Shown here piece after piece: positions 60,135 through 64,000 of a stretch of 64,000 nt of DNA (position 1 is its first letter; each line of letters begins with the position of its first letter). Where the stretch lies: contig CAWDAQ010000009.1 in NCBI GenBank assembly GCA_963800325.1, positions 40,873 through 104,872 of the forward strand. The letters run 5' to 3'. Made by a program: the position numbers and the translations under genes. This DNA is from CAWDAQ01 sp963800325. GTDB lineage: Bacteria > Actinomycetota > Actinomycetes > Actinomycetales > Dermatophilaceae. The notes under the pieces were generated by a model that saw only the letters and a program-made list of their open reading frames with translations, was not told the DNA's origin and did not search any database.

Positions 60135-61724
60135 TCAGGGGCGCCGCAGGGCGTCGGTGGCGCCGCCGCCGGCAGCGGTGGCGACGCCCTCGACGTCGAG
60201 CGTCCCGGCCTCGGTCGGGTCGGTGTCGTCGACGCCGACCGGCAGCTCGAGCTCGAGCAGCCCCTTGCCGAGCCGGTCCTCGGAGGGCAGCTCGACCGGG
60301 TACACCCCGGAGAAGCAGGCGGTGCACATCCGGCCCGGCTCCTGCCGGGTGGCCGCGACCATGCCCTCCTCGCTGATGTGGCCGAGGGAGTCCGCGCCGA
60401 TGGAGCGGCACACCTCCTCGGTGCCGATCCCGGTGGCGATGAGCTCGGCCCGGGTGGCGAAGTCGATGCCGTAGAAACACGGCCACCGCACCGGCGGGGA
60501 GGAGATCCGCACGTGGACCTCGGCGGCCCCGGCCTCCCGGAGCATCCGCACCAGCGCGCGCTGGGTGTTGCCGCGGACGATGGTGTCGTCGACGACGACG
60601 AGCCGCTTGCCCCTGATGACCTCGCGGAGCGGGTTGAGCTTCAGCCGGATCCCGAGCTGGCGGATCGTCTGCGACGGCGCGATGAACGTCCGGCCGACGT
60701 AGGAGTTCTTCACCAGTCCCTGGCCGTACGGGATGCCCGACTCCTGGGCGTACCCGATCGCGGCCGGCGTGCCCGACTCCGGGGTCGGCATGACCATGTC
60801 CGCCTCGACCGGGTGCTCGCGGGCCAGCGTCCGGCCCATCTCGACCCGGGACTCGTGCACCCCGCGACCGTTGATCGTCGTGTCCGGGCGGGCGAGGTAG
60901 ACGTACTCGAAGACGCAGCGGTGCGGGTCGGGCTCGGCGAACTTCCGCGAGCGCAGTCCGTGCTCGTCGACGGCGATGAGCTCGCCGGGCTCGACCTCGC
61001 GGATGAACGAGGCCCCGACGATGTCGAGGGCGGCGGTCTCGGACGCGACCACCCAGCCACGCTCGAGCCGGCCGAGGACGAGGGGGTGGATCCCCTGGGC
61101 GTCCCGGGCGGCGTAGAGGGTGTGCTCGTCCATGAAGACGATGCAGAACGCCCCCCGCAGCCGCGGCAGCACGTCGAGCGCGGCCGCCTCGATCGACCGG
61201 TCCGGGTCGTCGGCGAGGAGGGCGGTGACGAGCGCGGTGTCGGTCGTGTTGCCGCGGCGCAGCTCACCGCCGTTGAGGCCGTAGCCGTCGGCCCGGCGGT
61301 CCTGGACGAGGTCGCGCAGCTCGGCGGAGTTGATGAGGTTGCCGTTGTGGGCGAGGGCGACGGTGTCGTCGGCGTGCCCGCCGAGGGTGGGCTGCGCGTT
61401 CTCCCACGTCGAGCCTCCGGTCGTGGAGTACCGGCAGTGCCCGACGGCGACGTGGCCGGTCAGCGGCGCGAGCGAGCCCTCGTCGAAGACCTGCGAGACC
61501 AGCCCCATGTCCTTGTACACGACGATGCGGCGCCCGTCGGAGGTCGCGATGCCGGCAGACTCCTGGCCGCGGTGCTGCAGGGCGTAGAGACCGTAGTAGC
61601 TGAGCTTGGCGACCTCCTCGCCGGGAGCCCAGACCCCGAAGACGCCGCAGGCGTCCTGCGGGCCCTTCTCACCGGGGAGGATGTCGTGCGAGAGCCGTCC
61701 GTCGCCACGTGCCACGGAGGCCAT
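60135..61724 (-). CDS. purF: Amidophosphoribosyltransferase
   Basis: 529 aa, first committed enzyme of purine synthesis. The N-terminal glutaminase nucleophile is probably Cys26 in GPQDACGVFGVW, after a short propeptide. Ntn motifs include ALQHRGQESAGIAT and GHCRYSTTGGS; the PRPP site is RLVVVDDTIVRGNT. Candidate iron-sulfur cysteines lie near the C-terminus (RMCTACFSG). The gene starts at ATG 61724 and is upstream of purM, likely co-transcribed. Confidence 0.97.
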   Translation of the reverse strand: MASVARGDGRLSHDILPGEKGPQDACGVFGVWAPGEEVAKLSYYGLYALQHRGQESAGIATSDGRRIVVYKDMGLVSQVFDEGSLAPLTGHVAVGHCRYSTTGGSTWENAQPTLGGHADDTVALAHNGNLINSAELRDLVQDRRADGYGLNGGELRRGNTTDTALVTALLADDPDRSIEAAALDVLPRLRGAFCIVFMDEHTLYAARDAQGIHPLVLGRLERGWVVASETAALDIVGASFIREVEPGELIAVDEHGLRSRKFAEPDPHRCVFEYVYLARPDTTINGRGVHESRVEMGRTLAREHPVEADMVMPTPESGTPAAIGYAQESGIPYGQGLVKNSYVGRTFIAPSQTIRQLGIRLKLNPLREVIRGKRLVVVDDTIVRGNTQRALVRMLREAGAAEVHVRISSPPVRWPCFYGIDFATRAELIATGIGTEEVCRSIGADSLGHISEEGMVAATRQEPGRMCTACFSGVYPVELPSEDRLGKGLLELELPVGVDDTDPTEAGTLDVEGVATAAGGGATDALRRP

Positions 61725-61781
61725 CCTCCCACACCGCCGCCGAGCCCCCGGCCGCCCCGCGGCCCCGCCGGTGCGGGCCGG

Positions 61782-62000
61782 TCAGTCCCGTCCGGCGAGC
61801 AGCGCGGCCACCGCACCGCCGAGCAGCGCGCCGAGGAGGCCGCCGAGCGAGGCGATGTAGCCGACCGCCGACGTCGTCGTGTAGCTCCCCGTGTCGTGGC
61901 CGCGCAGGGCGAGCAGGAGGCCGACGAGGACGCCGAGGAGCGCGCCGGTGACGATGAAGGCGCGGAAGCGGGGCTGGCGGCGACGGCTCACCCGGGGCAC
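61782..62000 (-). CDS. Small membrane protein, hypothetical
   Basis: 72 aa. An Arg-rich N-terminus (RVSRRRQPRFRAF) precedes two hydrophobic helices: IVTGALLGVLVGLLLALRG and YIASLGGLLGALLGGAVAAL. It lies 57 nt upstream of purF on the same strand, so it may share that promoter. Family not recognised. Start GTG 62000, or the in-frame GTG 61991. Confidence 0.7.
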   Translation of the reverse strand: MPRVSRRRQPRFRAFIVTGALLGVLVGLLLALRGHDTGSYTTTSAVGYIASLGGLLGALLGGAVAALLAGRD

Positions 62001-62086
62001 GCTACCCCCCGGCAGGACCGCGGATGTTCGTGGATCGTCACATCCCGGCGACCCATCCGGGAGCCGCCCGTGCTCGAATCACGACC

Positions 62087-63745
62087 ATGACCACCCCGAG
62101 CCTCCCCGGACCCGCCGACGACACCGCGGCCGGGCCCGAGGGACCCACCCGGGGCCCGCGCGGGGCCCGGTGGTGCTACGCGGTGGCCGGGCTCCTCGCG
62201 GCCCTCGCCGGGATGGCGGCCGGCCACCTCCTCGCCGCCCTCGTCGACCCGGCCGCCTCCCCCGTCCTCGCCGTCGGCTCCACGGTCGTCGACTCGACCC
62301 CGACCCCGGTCAAGGAGTGGGCGACCTCGACGTTCGGGACCTCCGACAAGCCGGTGCTCATCGGCTCGGTCGCGGTCGTGACCGCGGTCCTGGCCGCGGC
62401 CGCCGGGCTGCTGACGCGGCGCCGGCGCGGGCTCGGCGTCGCCGCCCTCCTCGTCCTCGTCGTGCTCGCCGGGGCCGCCGCCCTGACCCGCCCCACCGCG
62501 GGGCCGTACGACGTCCTGCCGAGCCTGCTCACCGGTCTCGTCGGCGTCGCGGTCCTCCTCGGGCTCGCCCGGGCCCTCGAGGGGCCGGAGCCGGGCGGTG
62601 CGGACGCCCCCGAGCCCCCCTCCGAGCCCGCCCACGACCCGGAGGGCTCCGGCCCGGGCGGCTCCGGGGCGACCGGGCGCGCCCCGTCCCGCCGGACCTT
62701 CCTCGGCGCCGCCGCCGGTGTCGTCGCGCTGAGCGCGGGGGCGGCCGTCCTCGGGCAGAAGCTCGCCGTCAACACCTCCGTCCCGGCCGCGTCGGAGCTG
62801 CCCGTCCCCGCCGACCCCCTCGGGCCCCTCCCGAAGGGCCTCGGCAACCGGGTGCCGGGCATCAGCCCGCTGCAGACGTCACGGTCCGACTTCTACCGGA
62901 TCGACACCGCCCTGGTCCTGCCGCGGGTCGACGTCGGCGGCTGGCGGCTCGAGCTCGACGGCATGGTCGACCACCCGTTCTCCCTGACCTGGGACGAGCT
63001 GCTCGCGATGGACGTCGTCGAGCGGGACATCACGCTCAACTGCGTGTCGAACCCGGTCGGGGGCCCGTACATCAGCTCCGCCCGGTGGCTCGGGGTACGC
63101 ACCCGCGACCTGCTCCGGCGTGCCGGGGTCAGCCCGGACGCCGACCAGGTCCTGTCGACCTCGACCGACGGCATGACGATCTCCACCCCGGTCGCGGCGC
63201 TCACCGACGACCGCGACGCCATCGTCGCGATCGCGATGAACGGGCAGCCGCTTCCCCGCGCCCACGGGTTCCCCGCGCGCCTGGTCACCCCCGGCCTCTT
63301 CGGGTTCGTCGGCGCGACGAAGTGGCTCACCCGGCTCACCGCGACGACGTACGCGAAGGAGTCGGCCTACTGGACGGATCGCGGGTGGGCCATCGACGCC
63401 CCGGTCACCACCCAGTCGCGGATCGACACACCCCGGCCGCTGAGCACCGTCGACCCGGGCACCGTCATGGTCGGCGGTGTCGCCTGGGCCCAGGAGCGCG
63501 GCATCGAGAAGGTCGAGGTCCGCGTCGACGACGGGCCGTGGCGCGCCGCTCGGCTCGGAGCCGACGTCTCGATCGACTACTGGCGGCAGTGGTACCTGCC
63601 GTGGAAGGCCGAGCCGGGTCGACACACCCTGACCGTCCGGGCCACGGACGGCTCCGGGCGCACGCAGACCGACGTGCGCACCGACCCCTTCCCCAGCGGC
63701 GCGACCGGGTGGCACTCGGCGCTCGTCACCGTCGGGGACTCCTGA
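62087..63745 (+). CDS. Membrane-anchored sulfite-oxidase-like molybdoenzyme with internal Tat motif
   Basis: 552 aa. Four hydrophobic helices fill about 25-165. Then comes a Ser/Gly/Pro-rich linker and, at residues 201-206, S-R-R-T-F-L followed by a hydrophobic helix (GAAAGVVALSAGAA), a Tat-type signal inside the protein. The rest (about 260-552) is a sulfite-oxidase-type Moco domain: WDELLAMDVVERDITLNCVS has the Moco-ligating Cys319, and GFPARLVTPGLFGFVGATKW follows. An Ig-like dimer domain ends the protein. The catalytic domain is predicted to face outward. Substrate unknown. Confidence 0.85.
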   Translation: MTTPSLPGPADDTAAGPEGPTRGPRGARWCYAVAGLLAALAGMAAGHLLAALVDPAASPVLAVGSTVVDSTPTPVKEWATSTFGTSDKPVLIGSVAVVTAVLAAAAGLLTRRRRGLGVAALLVLVVLAGAAALTRPTAGPYDVLPSLLTGLVGVAVLLGLARALEGPEPGGADAPEPPSEPAHDPEGSGPGGSGATGRAPSRRTFLGAAAGVVALSAGAAVLGQKLAVNTSVPAASELPVPADPLGPLPKGLGNRVPGISPLQTSRSDFYRIDTALVLPRVDVGGWRLELDGMVDHPFSLTWDELLAMDVVERDITLNCVSNPVGGPYISSARWLGVRTRDLLRRAGVSPDADQVLSTSTDGMTISTPVAALTDDRDAIVAIAMNGQPLPRAHGFPARLVTPGLFGFVGATKWLTRLTATTYAKESAYWTDRGWAIDAPVTTQSRIDTPRPLSTVDPGTVMVGGVAWAQERGIEKVEVRVDDGPWRAARLGADVSIDYWRQWYLPWKAEPGRHTLTVRATDGSGRTQTDVRTDPFPSGATGWHSALVTVGDS

Positions 63746-63814
63746 GCGGGCAATCCGTCCGGCGGGCCGCTCCGAACCACTGGTGACAGCGCACCCACCA
63801 GCCAGGAGGCCACC

Positions 63815-64000
63815 ATGATGACCCGACACCGCAGGACGATCGCCACCCTCGCCCTCTCCCTCCCGCTCGCCGCCGGACTCGCCGCCTGCGGTTCGGACTC
63901 GACGAGCGCCGGGGACACCTCGACCTCCTCGATGGGCTCCTCGAGCTCGTCGATGAGCTCCTCGGACTCGATGTCCTCCGACAGCTCGAGCTCCTCGACC
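63815..64000 (+). CDS. Ser-rich lipoprotein (N-terminal part, cut by window edge)
   Basis: Only 62 codons are present. The signal peptide ends in a lipobox LAAGLAACGS, with Cys25 the lipidation site, followed by a very Ser/Thr-rich stretch (SSMGSSSSSMSSSDSMSSD). GGAGG lies 7-8 nt before the first ATG. In actinobacteria a fasciclin-domain lipoprotein often follows a sulfite-oxidase-like gene, and this could be one, but the diagnostic domain is outside the window. Confidence 0.75.
   Translation, partial: MMTRHRRTIATLALSLPLAAGLAACGSDSTSAGDTSTSSMGSSSSSMSSSDSMSSDSSSSST

Overview
The window is very GC-rich (well over 70% by eye), uses many GTG starts and chains genes through 4-nt ATGA/GTGA overlaps. 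It carries a run typical of actinomycetes: bldC, a Leu/Val-type dehydrogenase, a DUF3073 protein, purM and purF. An F420-type luciferase-like oxidoreductase, a DUF2630 protein, a GuaB1-type IMPDH paralogue and a SigB/SigF-family sigma factor also point to a Gram-positive actinobacterium. I cannot fix the genus from sequence alone. The layout is chromosomal: three tRNAs, purine synthesis, and no phage, transposase or CRISPR.

Layout. (1) 1-7468: a LacI-type regulator, a perfect 18-bp operator, and a five-gene sugar ABC-uptake operon ending in a GH2 glycosidase. (2) 7473-8410: a PPC/DUF296 protein and a universal stress protein. (3) 8650-15643: a catabolic island with a minus-strand operon (CaiB-type CoA-transferase, citrate-synthase-fold lyase, LigB and LigA extradiol dioxygenase subunits, quinone-oxidoreductase-like MDR), divergent from an amidohydrolase and an IclR regulator. 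(4) 15668-16726: a cation efflux protein. (5) 16920-21351: malic enzyme, hydroxypyruvate isomerase, tartronate-semialdehyde reductase and glycerate kinase. (6) 21785-28185: a six-gene MurNAc/amino-sugar recycling operon (GntR, BadF-type kinase, MurQ, AnmK, sodium symporter, SIS deaminase/isomerase) with two operator copies in front of gntR. (7) 28287-33843: a MarR regulator divergent from a CLC channel, then lutABC, in which lutA carries a one-base frameshift. (8) 33928-41667: haloacid dehalogenase, VOC protein, DUF445 membrane protein, GuaB1, a class V aminotransferase, a PHP hydrolase and an aldo/keto reductase. (9) 41911-47488: tRNA-Glu, tRNA-Asp and tRNA-Phe, with hemerythrin, HAD, sigma factor, STAS-GAF-ANTAR and F420-type genes. 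(10) 47549-54316: CMD protein, carboxylesterase, a hypothetical, OsmC, and an uncharacterised operon of acyl-CoA dehydrogenase-like, PIG-L/methyltransferase fusion and GT2. (11) 54594-64000: a TagGH/Wzm-Wzt-like exporter, the bldC-vdh-DUF3073-purM-purF run, a membrane-anchored sulfite-oxidase-like enzyme with an internal Tat motif, and the start of a Ser-rich lipoprotein.

The most unusual non-coding content is three unrelated families of short palindromic intergenic repeats (A: 8510-8617, 30820-30866, 40557-40663; B: 21478-21697, 30713-30806; C: 36518-36737). Most arrays are built as direct copies facing inverted copies. The most interesting protein-coding ideas are the CoA-dependent extradiol pathway, the symporter-containing MurNAc operon, the ACAD/PIG-L-methyltransferase/GT2 operon, and the sulfite-oxidase-like protein that looks dually Sec/Tat inserted. 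All calls rest on reading motifs by eye; no database search was run.
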